A DNA stretch of 64,000 nucleotides from Mannheimia sp. USDA-ARS-USMARC-1261. Its GTDB lineage: Bacteria; Pseudomonadota; Gammaproteobacteria; Enterobacterales; Pasteurellaceae. Position 1 is the stretch's first letter. Every line of letters begins with the position of its first letter. The notes under the pieces are model-generated. The model saw nothing but the letters and a program-made list of their open reading frames with translations, was not told where the DNA came from and ran no database searches. The stretch spans positions 124,001 to 188,000 of the forward strand of contig NZ_CP006942.1 of the NCBI RefSeq assembly GCF_000521605.1, in the 5' to 3' direction. Made by a program: the position numbers and the translations under genes. Shown here piece after piece: positions 35,384 to 44,467 of this stretch.

Positions 35384-36253
35384 ATGGTATATTTACTGAT
35401 TGCAACCTTAATTTGGGCAAGTTCATTTATTGTGGGTAAAGTGGCGATTGCTGAATTTGACCCTGTGCAAATTATGCAAATTCGGCTGACGCTGGCGGCA
35501 TTTATCGCTCTGCCGTTTTTTATGCGAGCCTATCGAAAAATTCAGCAAAATCAGCAAATTAAAGTTTGGTTGATTAGTTTTCTTACTTTTCCGCTCTGTG
35601 TAATCTTGCAATTTTCAGGTTTGAAATTAACTTCAGCGGCGAGTGCGGTTGCATTGCTTGGGCTAAATCCGCTTTTAACGGTATTGGTGGGCTATTTCTG
35701 CTTTAAAAAACGGGCAACAAGGCTAGATTTTATCTTAAGTTTGTTCGCTTGTGTCGGCATTCTAATTATGGCAGCAGGGAGTGATGATAGCGGTTCAATT
35801 AATATGCTGGGGCTATTGCTCGTAACGTTAGGCAGTTTGAGTTTTATTATTGGAATGTATCTCAGCAAAGACATTTTACAATCCGTTAAAGTTACAGATT
35901 TAACCAATATCACACTAGTACAAGGGGCAATTACCGCTTTACCCATCACATTATTCTTCGCCGAAGATTGGCAATTGCCAACCGGATTGTCGGCGTGGGC
36001 GAGTGTGATGTATCTCGGTATTATTTGTACCAGTTTAGCAATGTTGTTGTGGAACAAAGGCATTAGCCAATCATCCCCTATTCTCGCAGGCATTCTGCTT
36101 GCTCTTGAGCCTGTGTTTGGATTATTAATGGCGTTACTCTTTTTATCGGAGCAACTGAGCTTTATCACTTGGATTGGTATTATTATCGTCATTTGCACAG
36201 CGTTACTTTCTGTTTTTCTGCCGATGATGAAAAGATACAAGCGGTCATTTTAA
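35384..36253 (+). CDS. EamA/DMT-family transporter
   Basis: A 289-residue membrane protein with about ten hydrophobic helices in two EamA repeats (about 1-130 and 145-280); the motifs ATLIWASSFIVGKVA at the start and LEPVFGLLMALLFLSEQ near 243-259 are typical. Family members export amino acids or metabolites; the substrate cannot be told. The 3' end carries an uptake signal overlapping the last codons (36237-36245). Likely co-transcribed with gloA2 and sfsA (15 bp). Confidence 0.88.
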   Translation: MVYLLIATLIWASSFIVGKVAIAEFDPVQIMQIRLTLAAFIALPFFMRAYRKIQQNQQIKVWLISFLTFPLCVILQFSGLKLTSAASAVALLGLNPLLTVLVGYFCFKKRATRLDFILSLFACVGILIMAAGSDDSGSINMLGLLLVTLGSLSFIIGMYLSKDILQSVKVTDLTNITLVQGAITALPITLFFAEDWQLPTGLSAWASVMYLGIICTSLAMLLWNKGISQSSPILAGILLALEPVFGLLMALLFLSEQLSFITWIGIIIVICTALLSVFLPMMKRYKRSF

Positions 36254-36268
36254 AAGGATTTTTTACTA

Positions 36269-36979
36269 ATGCAATTTCCTCCTCTTTCTAGTGGCATTTT
36301 GCTTCGTCGTTATAAGCGTTTTCTTGCCGATATTCAGCTACCTCACGGCGATCAAATTACCATTCATTGCCCGAATACCGGAGCGATGACAGGTTGTGCT
36401 AATGTAGGCGATACGGTTTGGTTTTCCACTTCCAATAACCCGAAACGTAAATACGCCCACACTTGGGAGCTGACCCAAACACAATCGGGCGATTTCATTT
36501 GCGTAAATACTTTGAGAGCCAATCAGCTTGTGCAAGAAGCGTTGGAAAATCAATGGATTAGCGAGCTTGCTGAGTATCAGCAAATTTTACCCGAGCAAAA
36601 ATATGGAAATGAGAACAGCCGTGTCGATTTTTTATTAAAATCTGACCGCTTGCAGGATTGTTTTGTAGAAGTGAAATCCACCACATTGTTAATGGAAAAC
36701 GGGGTGGGAATGTTCCCCGATGCGAAAACCGAACGAGGGCAAAAACACTTGCGAGAACTGGCAAATATTGCCGAACAAGGGCTACAAGCGGTCATATTTT
36801 TCGCCATTTTACATACTGGCATTGAGAAGTTTGAAGTAGCAAAACAGATCGACCCTAAATATGCAGAATTGCTTGAGCGAGCTAAAAAACAAAATGTGAA
36901 AGTTTTGACTTATAAAGTAGATGTGATATTTGAAAACAGTAAGCCGTACGGAATACGATTAAATCGAAAATTGCAATAA
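36269..36979 (+). CDS. sfsA: SfsA family protein (DNA/RNA nuclease SfsA)
   Basis: A 236-residue protein of the SfsA family, with an N-terminal OB-like domain ([22 protein letters not shown]) and a C-terminal nuclease-like domain ([33 protein letters not shown]) resembling a PD-(D/E)XK core (D in RVDF, E-x-K in EVKS). First described as a sugar-fermentation stimulation protein. It contains an exact uptake signal (36784-36792). Confidence 0.93.
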   Translation: MQFPPLSSGILLRRYKRFLADIQLPHGDQITIHCPNTGAMTGCANVGDTVWFSTSNNPKRKYAHTWELTQTQSGDFICVNTLRANQLVQEALENQWISELAEYQQILPEQKYGNENSRVDFLLKSDRLQDCFVEVKSTTLLMENGVGMFPDAKTERGQKHLRELANIAEQGLQAVIFFAILHTGIEKFEVAKQIDPKYAELLERAKKQNVKVLTYKVDVIFENSKPYGIRLNRKLQ

Positions 36980-37048
36980 TCGGAAATAGCTTGTGTATAA
37001 AAGTACTTTTTCTATTATACTTCGCCCGAACATTTACTAGGAGAACTT

Positions 37049-37552
37049 ATGCGTTCAGATAATTCACAAGTTTACGGCACAATCAGCCGTACATTACATT
37101 GGACGATGGCAATTTGCTTTGGTTTTATGCTTTATACAGGGCTTCAGGGAGAGGCGTTTCGTGAGTGGTTGCCTTATCACAAATCTGTTGGGGCAATTTT
37201 AATGTTGCTTATCGTTATTCGAGTGATTTGGGCGATCATCAATCGAAATAACCGCCCTGCACCTGATAATATTTTTGTTACACTCGGACATTTTGCACTT
37301 TATGTGTTAATGCTTGCTGTACCAACCATTGCTTTAATCCGCCAATATGGGGCAGCACGAGGTCCGTTAGACGTGTTTGGTGTGAAAGTGATGGAAGGCT
37401 CTACAGAAAAAATCGAATGGGCGGTCTCACTGGGTAACAACTTTCACGGCGAACTTGCGTGGGGGCTATTTGTGTTATCGGCTGGTCATATTGTGATGGC
37501 GATTTACCACCAAATTAAAGGTAAAAAGATTTTAAACCGTATGGCTCACTAA
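37049..37552 (+). CDS. cybB: cytochrome b561
   Basis: A 167-residue, four-helix membrane cytochrome. Candidate haem ligands are His in RTLHW (17), PYHKS (44), NFHGELAW (near 132) and AGHIVM (near 145), two per side. The family is proposed to move electrons between quinol and periplasmic or cytoplasmic acceptors, including superoxide. Preceded by aggagaac; followed by a terminator. Confidence 0.9.
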   Translation: MRSDNSQVYGTISRTLHWTMAICFGFMLYTGLQGEAFREWLPYHKSVGAILMLLIVIRVIWAIINRNNRPAPDNIFVTLGHFALYVLMLAVPTIALIRQYGAARGPLDVFGVKVMEGSTEKIEWAVSLGNNFHGELAWGLFVLSAGHIVMAIYHQIKGKKILNRMAH

Positions 37553-37565
37553 AATAAAAAAGAAG

Positions 37566-37596
37566 ATGGCTTGAGAAATTCAAGCCATTTTTTTGC
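37566..37596 (+). terminator. terminator after cybB
   Basis: atggcttga and tcaagccat pair with a 5-base loop and are followed by a T-run. An exact uptake signal (37616-37624) lies just beyond. Confidence 0.9.
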
Positions 37597-37685
37597 AAAA
37601 AATTCAGTAAAAACGACCGCTTGTAATTGAAATGCAGAGAATGAGCCCCATATAAGCGAAAGTTTTCTAAAAAGAAGGATTTAAA

Positions 37686-38207
37686 ATGACAACAATTGTA
37701 TGCGTGCGAAAAGACGGAAAAGTGGCTATCGGTGGTGATGGTCAGGCAACACTTGGCAACTGCATTGAAAAAGGCACAGTGCGTAAAGTTCGCCGTTTAT
37801 ATAAAGACAAAGTGGTAACAGGCTTTGCCGGTTCAACGGCTGATGCCTTTATTCTACGTGATTTATTCGAGAAAAAATTAGAATTACATCAAGGGCATTT
37901 AGTGAAATCAGCGGTGGAATTGGCAAAAGAGTGGCGTACTGAGCGTGCTTTACGCCGTTTAGAAGCAATGATGATCGTAGCAAATGAAAGTGAGTTCCTG
38001 CTGGTTTCAGGTTCAGGCGATGTGATTGAGCCGGAACAAGATGTACTGGCAATCGGCTCAGGCGGAAACTACGCCAAAGCCGCCGCTCTCGCATTACTTC
38101 GCACCGAAAATAACCTCTCTGCGAAAGAGATCGTTGCCGAATCGTTAAAAATCGCCGGCGATATTGATATTTACAGTAATCATAACCACGTGATTGAAGA
38201 AGTTTAA
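37686..38207 (+). CDS. hslV: ATP-dependent protease subunit HslV
   Basis: Peptidase subunit of the HslUV (ClpYQ) protease. The catalytic N-terminal Thr follows the initiator Met ([20 protein letters not shown]), and [10 protein letters not shown] and the central KLELHQGHL are family marks. 173 residues, the usual size. It is followed by a 202-bp gap with a palindromic repeat before its partner hslU. Confidence 0.96.
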   Translation: MTTIVCVRKDGKVAIGGDGQATLGNCIEKGTVRKVRRLYKDKVVTGFAGSTADAFILRDLFEKKLELHQGHLVKSAVELAKEWRTERALRRLEAMMIVANESEFLLVSGSGDVIEPEQDVLAIGSGGNYAKAAALALLRTENNLSAKEIVAESLKIAGDIDIYSNHNHVIEEV

Positions 38208-38215
38208 ATTTTACT

Positions 38216-38384
38216 CCCCTCTTTAGCAAAGAGGGGCAGGGGGGAGATTGGGCAGAAGTGATTGACGAAGAAAATACTCAATTTTGCCACTACATATCTC
38301 ATTAAATATGAATGTAAAAGATTTCCCTCACTTCGCTAATTTATACTGCCAAATCTCCCCTAACCCCTCTTTGCTAAAGAGGGG
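38216..38384. repeat. palindromic MITE-like repeat between hslV and hslU
   Basis: A 21-bp hairpin, cccctcttt-agc-aaagagggg, stands at 38216-38236 and again, in opposite orientation, at 38364-38384. The inverted similarity continues inward (aggggggagatt on the left; aatctccccta on the right) for about 38 bp per arm. The 127-bp core between the hairpins has no gene. A third copy of the hairpin lies at 60790-60810. I see no target duplication. Confidence 0.8.
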
Positions 38385-38409
38385 AACGACTTAATAAGGA
38401 ACAAAATAT

Positions 38410-39732
38410 ATGTCAATGACCCCTCGTGAAATCGTCTCAGAATTAGACGCTCATATTATCGGACAAAAAGATGCAAAACGTGCGGTGGCAATCGCTTTGC
38501 GTAACCGTTGGAGAAGAATGCAGTTATCTGAAGATCTTCGCCAAGAAGTTACGCCGAAAAACATTTTAATGATTGGTCCAACCGGTGTGGGTAAAACGGA
38601 AATTGCCCGCCGTTTGGCAAAACTGGCAAATGCTCCGTTCATTAAAGTGGAAGCGACTAAATTTACCGAAGTCGGCTATGTGGGTAAAGAAGTGGATTCG
38701 ATTATCCGTGATTTAGCGGACGTTTCGATGAAATTGGTTCGCCAACAAGCGGTAGAAAAAAACAAAATGCGTGCTCAAGATGCGGCGGAAGATCGCATTT
38801 TAGATGTGTTATTGCCACCGGCGAAAGATCAATGGGGGAATGTTCAAGAGTCAGATAATCAATCTACCCGCCAAACGTTCCGCAAAAAATTGCGTGAAGG
38901 TCAGCTAGACGATAAAGAGATCGAAATTGATGTTGCCGCTCAAGTGAGTGTGGAAATTATGACGCCACCGGGAATGGAAGAGATGACTTCTCAGTTACAA
39001 TCTCTATTCGAGGGAATGTCGCCGAACAAAACCAAAAAACGCAAAATGAAAATTAAAGATGCGTTAAAAGTGATGTTAGATGAAGAAGCGGCGAAATTAG
39101 TTAATCCTGAAGAACTCAAACAACAAGCAATCGAAGCTGTAGAGCAGCACGGGATTGTGTTTATTGATGAGATCGACAAGATCTGCAAAAAAGGCGAACA
39201 CTCAGGTGGAGATGTTTCTCGTGAAGGGGTTCAACGTGATTTACTGCCGATTATTGAAGGATCAACCGTAAACACTAAACACGGTATGGTGAAAACCGAC
39301 CACATTCTGTTTATCTGCTCAGGTGCGTTCCAAGTAGCTCGCCCGTCTGATTTATTACCGGAGTTACAAGGTCGTTTACCGATTCGTGTGGAATTAAAAT
39401 CATTAACCAAAGAAGATTTCGAGCGAATTTTAACCGAGCCAAACGCCTCATTAACGCTGCAATATCGTGAGCTAATGAAAACCGAAGGCGTTGAAATTGA
39501 GTTTACCAAAGAAGGTATCAGCCGCATTGCGGAAAGTGCTTTCCGAGTGAACGAGAAAACCGAAAACATCGGGGCAAGACGTTTACACACCGTGCTTGAA
39601 CGCTTAATGGACGGCATCTCGTTTGATGCGAGCGAGCGTCGTGGAGAAAAAATCGTAATTGACGAAAACTATGTTTCCGAAGCGTTAAATGATGTGGTGG
39701 AAAATGAAGATTTAAGTCGTTTTATTCTTTAA
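38410..39732 (+). CDS. hslU: HslUV protease ATPase subunit HslU
   Basis: AAA+ unfoldase that feeds HslV. The 440 residues carry Walker A GPTGVGKT (near 57-64), the pore motif GYVGKE (near 90-95), an inserted I-domain (about 110-240), Walker B VFIDEIDK (near 250-257), the arginine-finger helix region GARRLH, and the conserved C-terminus DLSRFIL that docks into HslV. Ribosome-binding site aataaggaa lies outside the repeat element. Confidence 0.97.
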   Translation: MSMTPREIVSELDAHIIGQKDAKRAVAIALRNRWRRMQLSEDLRQEVTPKNILMIGPTGVGKTEIARRLAKLANAPFIKVEATKFTEVGYVGKEVDSIIRDLADVSMKLVRQQAVEKNKMRAQDAAEDRILDVLLPPAKDQWGNVQESDNQSTRQTFRKKLREGQLDDKEIEIDVAAQVSVEIMTPPGMEEMTSQLQSLFEGMSPNKTKKRKMKIKDALKVMLDEEAAKLVNPEELKQQAIEAVEQHGIVFIDEIDKICKKGEHSGGDVSREGVQRDLLPIIEGSTVNTKHGMVKTDHILFICSGAFQVARPSDLLPELQGRLPIRVELKSLTKEDFERILTEPNASLTLQYRELMKTEGVEIEFTKEGISRIAESAFRVNEKTENIGARRLHTVLERLMDGISFDASERRGEKIVIDENYVSEALNDVVENEDLSRFIL

Positions 39733-39760
39733 TTTGAAATAAACAAGTTGCCTCATTCTT

Positions 39761-40672
39761 ATGCAATTTTTGAGTAAATCAGACCGCTTGTACAATGTGA
39801 TGAAAATGAAAAATCAGTACCAATGGCCGAATGCCCATGAACTTTACCCGAATAGAGGGACAAAATCTTATGCCGGAAAACGCTTGCGTTTTAATCTGCG
39901 TTCTTGGCTACACCGAGATAAAATTCAGAAATTCAAACTATTCATTGAACAAAACCCACAATTGCTCCCTTTGCTCAATGCCAGACCGAATTACAGTTAT
40001 CCACTCGCTCACCGCTTTTTAGACAAGCGTTTTTCCTCTACGCAACGCTTGGAGCAGATGTGTGATAATTTGTTGTTTTTACCGCAAAAGCTAAGCCATC
40101 TTCCACCATTATGGGAACAAAAAGTCAGTTTCGGTGAGGTCATTTCTGATTTTGAGCTGATATTAAATATTAATGAACATCAACCAATGGAAGGTTTTTG
40201 GGCATTAGAACTCCGCTATAAACCTGCCGATCAGCTTGTCTATTTATTAACTTTCGGAAAATTAAATAACGCACTGTTAATTGCGGTGATTCAAGGTCCG
40301 AATTTTGATGGTTCAAAAGAATTAGTAAAACAACTCACCAAAGGCTGCTATGGCTTACGTCCTGCTTATTTAATGGTGGAAGCAATGAAAGCCTTGACTT
40401 CTGTATTGGGCTACGAGAGTTTGTTGGGCATTCCACAGAAATATCAAAACAAATCCCGCCTAGTGCAAAGCAAACGTTATGTGGTGGATTATGATGCAAT
40501 TTTTGCTGAATCAAACGGTGAGAACAGAAAATATTGGCAATTACCACTGGAATTGAAAAGTAAAAAAATGGACGAAATTCCAAGCAAAAAACGCTCAATG
40601 TACCGCAAACGCTATGAAATGCTGGAAAATTTAAAGTCAGCGATGAAAGCTATATTAATCCCAGAAGCTTAA
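39761..40672 (+). CDS. VirK/YbjX family protein (DUF535)
   Basis: A 303-residue protein of the VirK/YbjX family, recognised by RLRFNLRSWLHRDKI, SYPLAHRFLDKRFS, PLWEQKVSFGEV and LLGIPQKYQNKSR. Homologues affect outer-membrane stress tolerance and virulence in enterobacteria; the biochemical role is unknown. An exact uptake signal overlaps codons 8-11 of the longest form, and a second start at 39800 (MKMKNQ) lies beyond it, so the true start may be 39800. Directly upstream of the leukotoxin operon, ended by an inverted repeat. Confidence 0.82.
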   Translation: MQFLSKSDRLYNVMKMKNQYQWPNAHELYPNRGTKSYAGKRLRFNLRSWLHRDKIQKFKLFIEQNPQLLPLLNARPNYSYPLAHRFLDKRFSSTQRLEQMCDNLLFLPQKLSHLPPLWEQKVSFGEVISDFELILNINEHQPMEGFWALELRYKPADQLVYLLTFGKLNNALLIAVIQGPNFDGSKELVKQLTKGCYGLRPAYLMVEAMKALTSVLGYESLLGIPQKYQNKSRLVQSKRYVVDYDAIFAESNGENRKYWQLPLELKSKKMDEIPSKKRSMYRKRYEMLENLKSAMKAILIPEA

Positions 40673-40675
40673 AAT

Positions 40676-40719
40676 AAGCGGTCTGATTCTTGCAAAACTT
40701 TGCATAAATCAGACCGCTT
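40676..40719. terminator. uptake-signal-like inverted repeat before the lkt operon
   Basis: aagcggtctgatt (40676-40688) pairs exactly with aatcagaccgctt (40707-40719). Both arms are near matches to the uptake signal (one base off at the end). The repeat begins 4 bp after the VirK/YbjX stop and isolates that gene from the leukotoxin promoter. Confidence 0.78.
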
Positions 40720-41027
40720 GCATTTTATTTAGTACTCATCTCTTTTTAGAAAATTTTATCCCTCACCGCTATTTTATAAAACGATATCTATTTCTTAAAT
40801 AAAACGAAAAGTAAATGTTACATTAATTTCACAATGTAACTATTTTGTTTATTTTCCACACATTTTGTATGGTTTTAAAACATTTTATTTTACAATTGGT
40901 TTATATAAAAGACAAAAAATATACTTAAACCCAATAATGCAGTAAAAAATCCTGTGGTAGGATCACATAATGGATATATTGTGCTAAAATATTTGCCCTA
41001 ATTTAGAATAATTATCGAGTGCAAATT
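40720..41027 (+). promoter_or_regulatory. leukotoxin operon promoter region
   Basis: 308 bp with no gene, strongly AT-rich and rich in phased A/T-runs, as expected for an intrinsically bent promoter. A possible promoter is ttggtt (40896-40901), an 18-base spacer, and tatact (40920-40925). An 8-bp inverted repeat, gttacatt / aatgtaac, at 40817-40840 lies upstream and could be a regulator site. No good Shine-Dalgarno precedes lktC. Confidence 0.55.
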
Positions 41028-41528
41028 ATGAATCAATATTACTTTAATCTACTGGGAAATATTACTTGGTTGTGGATGAACTCACCTCTTCATAGAGAGT
41101 GGAATTGTGAGCTATTAGCTCGTAATGTGATTCCGGCAATTGAAAATGAACAATATATGCTACTTATTGATAATGATGTTCCAATTGCATATTGCAGTTG
41201 GGCAGATTTAAGCCTTGAGGCTGAAGTGAAATATATTAAGGATATTAGTTCATTAACACCGGAAGAATGGCAGTCTGGCGATAGACGTTGGATTATTGAT
41301 TGGGTAGCACCATTCGGGCACTCCCAGCTACTTTATAAAAAAATGTGTCAGAAATACCCTGATACTCTCGTCAGATCTATACGTTTTTATCCAAAACAAA
41401 AAGAACTGGGCAAAATTGCCTATTTTAAAGGGGGTAACTTAGATAAAAAAACAGCAAAAAAACGTTTCGATACATATCAAGAAGAGCTGGGGGCAGCTCT
41501 TAAAAATGAGTTTAATTTTACTAAATAA
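41028..41528 (+). CDS. lktC: leukotoxin-activating lysine acyltransferase LktC
   Basis: Cytoplasmic toxin acyltransferase that transfers a fatty acyl chain from acyl-ACP to internal lysines of LktA, which makes it active. The 166 residues match RTX acyltransferases: LLGNITWLWMNSPLHREW at the start, with the conserved His in SPLHREW near 23, IAYCSWA, and DWVAPFGHSQLLYK near 90-103. The ATG at 41028 was chosen over an upstream GTG because homologues start MNQ. First gene of lktCABD, 15 bp before lktA. Confidence 0.95.
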   Translation: MNQYYFNLLGNITWLWMNSPLHREWNCELLARNVIPAIENEQYMLLIDNDVPIAYCSWADLSLEAEVKYIKDISSLTPEEWQSGDRRWIIDWVAPFGHSQLLYKKMCQKYPDTLVRSIRFYPKQKELGKIAYFKGGNLDKKTAKKRFDTYQEELGAALKNEFNFTK

Positions 41529-41543
41529 AAGGAGACATCCCTT

Positions 41544-44393
41544 ATGGGTAAACTTGCTAATATTTCAACAAACTTAAAAAATTCATTGCAATCCGGTTTG
41601 CATAAAACAGGGCAATCTTTAAACCAAGCCGGTCAATCTTTAAAAGCCGGAGCGAAAAAGCTCATCCTCTATATTCCAAAAGATTATGAATATGATTCAG
41701 GAAGAGGAAACGGTTTACAGGATTTAGTCAAAGCTGCTCACGAATTAGGTATTGAAGTACAAAGAGAAGAGCGTAATGGTATTGCTACCGCTCAAAACAG
41801 TTTAAGTACAATTCAAAATATTCTTGGGTTTAGCGAGCGTGGAATTGTATTGTCTGCTCCTCAACTTGATAAACTGCTTCAAAAATACAAAATCAGTAAA
41901 TCACCAGGTTCATCAGAAAATGTGGCTAAAAATTTGGGTAATGCACAAACTTTATTATCGGGTATTCAATCTATCCTTGGCTCAGTTCTTGCTGGAATGG
42001 ATTTAGATGAAATCTTGAAAAATAAAGGAAGTAAGCTTGAGTTAGCTAAAGCCGGTCTGGACTTGACAAATTCCTTGATTGAAAATATTGCAAATTCTTT
42101 GCAAACATTTGATACCTTTGCAGATAAAATTAATCAATTTGGTTCAAAATTGCAGAATGTAAAAGGTTTAGGTGCTTTAGGAGATAAACTTAAAAACTTT
42201 AGTGGCTTCAGTAAAGCCGGTCTTGGTTTAGAAGTGATTTCCGGTTTACTTTCCGGTGCAACAGCAGCTCTCGTTCTAGCAGATAAAAATGCCTCTACAG
42301 GTAAGAAAGTCGGTGCAGGCTTTGAGCTTGTAAACCAAGTTGTTGGCAACATCACCAAAGCTGTTTCCTCTTATATTTTAGCTCAACGTGTTGCGGCAGG
42401 TTTATCTTCTACGGGTCCTGTTGCGGCATTGATCGCCTCTACAGTATCACTTGCTATCAGCCCTCTAGCATTTGCAGGGATCGCTGATAAATTTAATCAC
42501 GCCAAAGCATTAGAAAGTTACGCTGAGCGTTTCAAAAAATTAGGTTACGATGGGGATGATCTACTTGCTCAATATCAAAGAGGAACAGGTACGATCGATG
42601 CGTCTGTAACGGCAATCAATACAGCATTGGCTGCAATTTCAGGTGGTGTTTCTGCCGCTGCTGCAGGTTCTTTAGTTGGTGCTCCTATTGCTTTACTTGT
42701 ATCTGGTATTACCGGTGTTATCTCAACCATTTTGCAGTATTCTAAACAAGCGATGTTTGAACACGTTGCAAACAAAATTCACAATAAAATTGTGGAATGG
42801 GAAAAAAATAATCCAGGTAAGAATTACTTTGAAAATGGCTACGATGCACGTTACCTAGCCGGATTACAAGATAATATGAAATTCTTACTCAGCTTAAATC
42901 AAGAATTACAAGCTGAACGTGTCATTGCTATTACTCAGCAACAATGGGACAAAAATATTGGTGATTTAGCCGGTATTAGCCGATTAGGGGACAAAGTTAT
43001 CAGTGGTAAAGCCTATGTTGATGCTTTTGAAGAGGGTAAACACCTTAAAGCCGACAAGCTGGTACAACTAGACTCGGCAAAAGGTATTATTGATGTAAGT
43101 AATACTGGAGGAGCAAAAACACAACATATTTTATTCAGAACGCCATTATTAACACCAGGTACTGAGCATCGTGAGCGAGTACAAACCGGTAAGTATGAAT
43201 ACATTACTAAGCTCAATATTAATCGTGTAGATAGCTGGCAAATTAAAGATGGGGCAGCAAGTTCTACTTTAGATCTCACAAATGTGGTGCAACGTATCGG
43301 TATTGAGCTAGATCAAGCAGGTAATGTAACTAAAACCAAAGAAACAAAAATTGTCGCTCAACTTGGAGCAGGCGATGATAATGTCTTTGTTGGTTCCGGT
43401 ACAACAGAAATTGATGGAGGGGAAGGGCACGATCGCGTTCACTATAGTAGAGGTAATTATGGTGCACTTACTATTGATGCAACCCAAGAAACGCAAAAAG
43501 GTAGCTATACAGTAAAACGTTTTGTTGAGACAGGAAAAGCATTACATGAAGTTACTTCAACACATACGGCGTTAGTAGGTAGTCGTGAAGAGAAAATAGA
43601 GTATCGTCATAGTGATAATACACAACACGCCGGTTATTACACTCAAGATACTTTAAAATCCGTTGAAGAAATTATCGGCACATCGCATAACGATATTTTT
43701 AAAGGAAGTAAATTTAATGATATTTTCCACGGTGGTGATGGTGTAGATACTATTAACGGTAACGGTGGTAATGATATCTTACTCGGAGGCAAAGGAGACG
43801 ATGTCATTGATGGTGGTGATGGCAATGACTTTATCGATGGGGGTAAAGGTAACGACCTCTTATATGGCGATAAAGGCGATGATATTTTTGTTCACCGTCA
43901 AGGCGATGGTAATGACGTTATTAGTGATTCTGAGGGTAATGATAAATTATCGTTCTCTGATTCAAACTTAAAAGATTTAACGTTCGAAAAAGTTAAATAT
44001 AATCTTGTCATTACGAATACTAAGAAAGAGAAAGTTACTATTCAAAACTGGTTCCGTGAAGCTGATCTTGCTAAAGAAGTGCGTAATTATCAAGCAACTA
44101 AAGATGAGAAAATTGAAGAAATCATCGGGCGAAATGGTGAGCGGATTACCTCAAGTCAAGTCGATGATCTTATCGCAAAAGGTAACGGTAAAATCGATCA
44201 GAATGAACTGACAAAAGTAGTTGATAACTATGAATTGCTCAAGCGTAGTCGAAATGTAACAAACAGCTTAGATAAATTAATTTCATCTGTGAGCTCGTTT
44301 ACTTCGTCTAATGATTCGAGAAATGTACTAGTGAATCCGACTTCAATGTCAGATCAAAATTTATCTTCTCTTCAATTTGCTAGAGCAGCTTAA
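41544..44393 (+). CDS. lktA: RTX leukotoxin structural protein LktA
   Basis: Secreted pore-forming RTX cytolysin; the M. haemolytica homologue kills ruminant leukocytes through CD18. 949 residues: an N-terminal amphipathic part, a hydrophobic pore domain (about 220-420, including [21 protein letters not shown]), a likely acylated Lys at K550 in [10 protein letters not shown], glycine-rich nonapeptide calcium repeats (about 710-790, such as [15 protein letters not shown]), and a C-terminal secretion signal ending SSLQFARAA. The N-terminus (to SGLHK) is 4 residues shorter than in M. haemolytica LktA (953) and differs most there. Strong ribosome-binding site aaaggagac. Confidence 0.96.
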   Translation: MGKLANISTNLKNSLQSGLHKTGQSLNQAGQSLKAGAKKLILYIPKDYEYDSGRGNGLQDLVKAAHELGIEVQREERNGIATAQNSLSTIQNILGFSERGIVLSAPQLDKLLQKYKISKSPGSSENVAKNLGNAQTLLSGIQSILGSVLAGMDLDEILKNKGSKLELAKAGLDLTNSLIENIANSLQTFDTFADKINQFGSKLQNVKGLGALGDKLKNFSGFSKAGLGLEVISGLLSGATAALVLADKNASTGKKVGAGFELVNQVVGNITKAVSSYILAQRVAAGLSSTGPVAALIASTVSLAISPLAFAGIADKFNHAKALESYAERFKKLGYDGDDLLAQYQRGTGTIDASVTAINTALAAISGGVSAAAAGSLVGAPIALLVSGITGVISTILQYSKQAMFEHVANKIHNKIVEWEKNNPGKNYFENGYDARYLAGLQDNMKFLLSLNQELQAERVIAITQQQWDKNIGDLAGISRLGDKVISGKAYVDAFEEGKHLKADKLVQLDSAKGIIDVSNTGGAKTQHILFRTPLLTPGTEHRERVQTGKYEYITKLNINRVDSWQIKDGAASSTLDLTNVVQRIGIELDQAGNVTKTKETKIVAQLGAGDDNVFVGSGTTEIDGGEGHDRVHYSRGNYGALTIDATQETQKGSYTVKRFVETGKALHEVTSTHTALVGSREEKIEYRHSDNTQHAGYYTQDTLKSVEEIIGTSHNDIFKGSKFNDIFHGGDGVDTINGNGGNDILLGGKGDDVIDGGDGNDFIDGGKGNDLLYGDKGDDIFVHRQGDGNDVISDSEGNDKLSFSDSNLKDLTFEKVKYNLVITNTKKEKVTIQNWFREADLAKEVRNYQATKDEKIEEIIGRNGERITSSQVDDLIAKGNGKIDQNELTKVVDNYELLKRSRNVTNSLDKLISSVSSFTSSNDSRNVLVNPTSMSDQNLSSLQFARAA

Positions 44394-44405
44394 TTTTTAA
44401 TGATT

Positions 44406-44452
44406 GGCAACTCTATATTGTTTTGCACATTATGGAGTTGCCCTTTTATTTT
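44406..44452 (+). terminator. terminator/attenuator between lktA and lktB
   Basis: ggcaactc (44406-44413) pairs with gagttgcc (44435-44442), followed by a T-rich run. This equals the rho-independent attenuator known between the toxin and transporter genes of RTX operons, which gives abundant lktCA and less lktBD mRNA. Confidence 0.88.
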
Positions 44453-44467
44453 ATAAAAGGAGACAAT

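Noticed and set aside
35692..36240. 182-codon open frame antisense to the EamA transporter gene
   Set aside because: It is a shadow of a hydrophobic coding sequence on the other strand, with no ribosome-binding site and no domain.
37849..38229. 126-codon open frame antisense to hslV
   Set aside because: Basic, low-information product that mirrors the hslV codons; no supporting signals.
39231..39617. 128-codon open frame antisense to hslU
   Set aside because: Overlaps a highly conserved gene entirely and has no start signal or family.
43675..43915. Short tandem DNA repeats, possible CRISPR-like array
   Set aside because: These are the glycine-rich calcium-binding nonapeptide codons of lktA, with no unique spacers.
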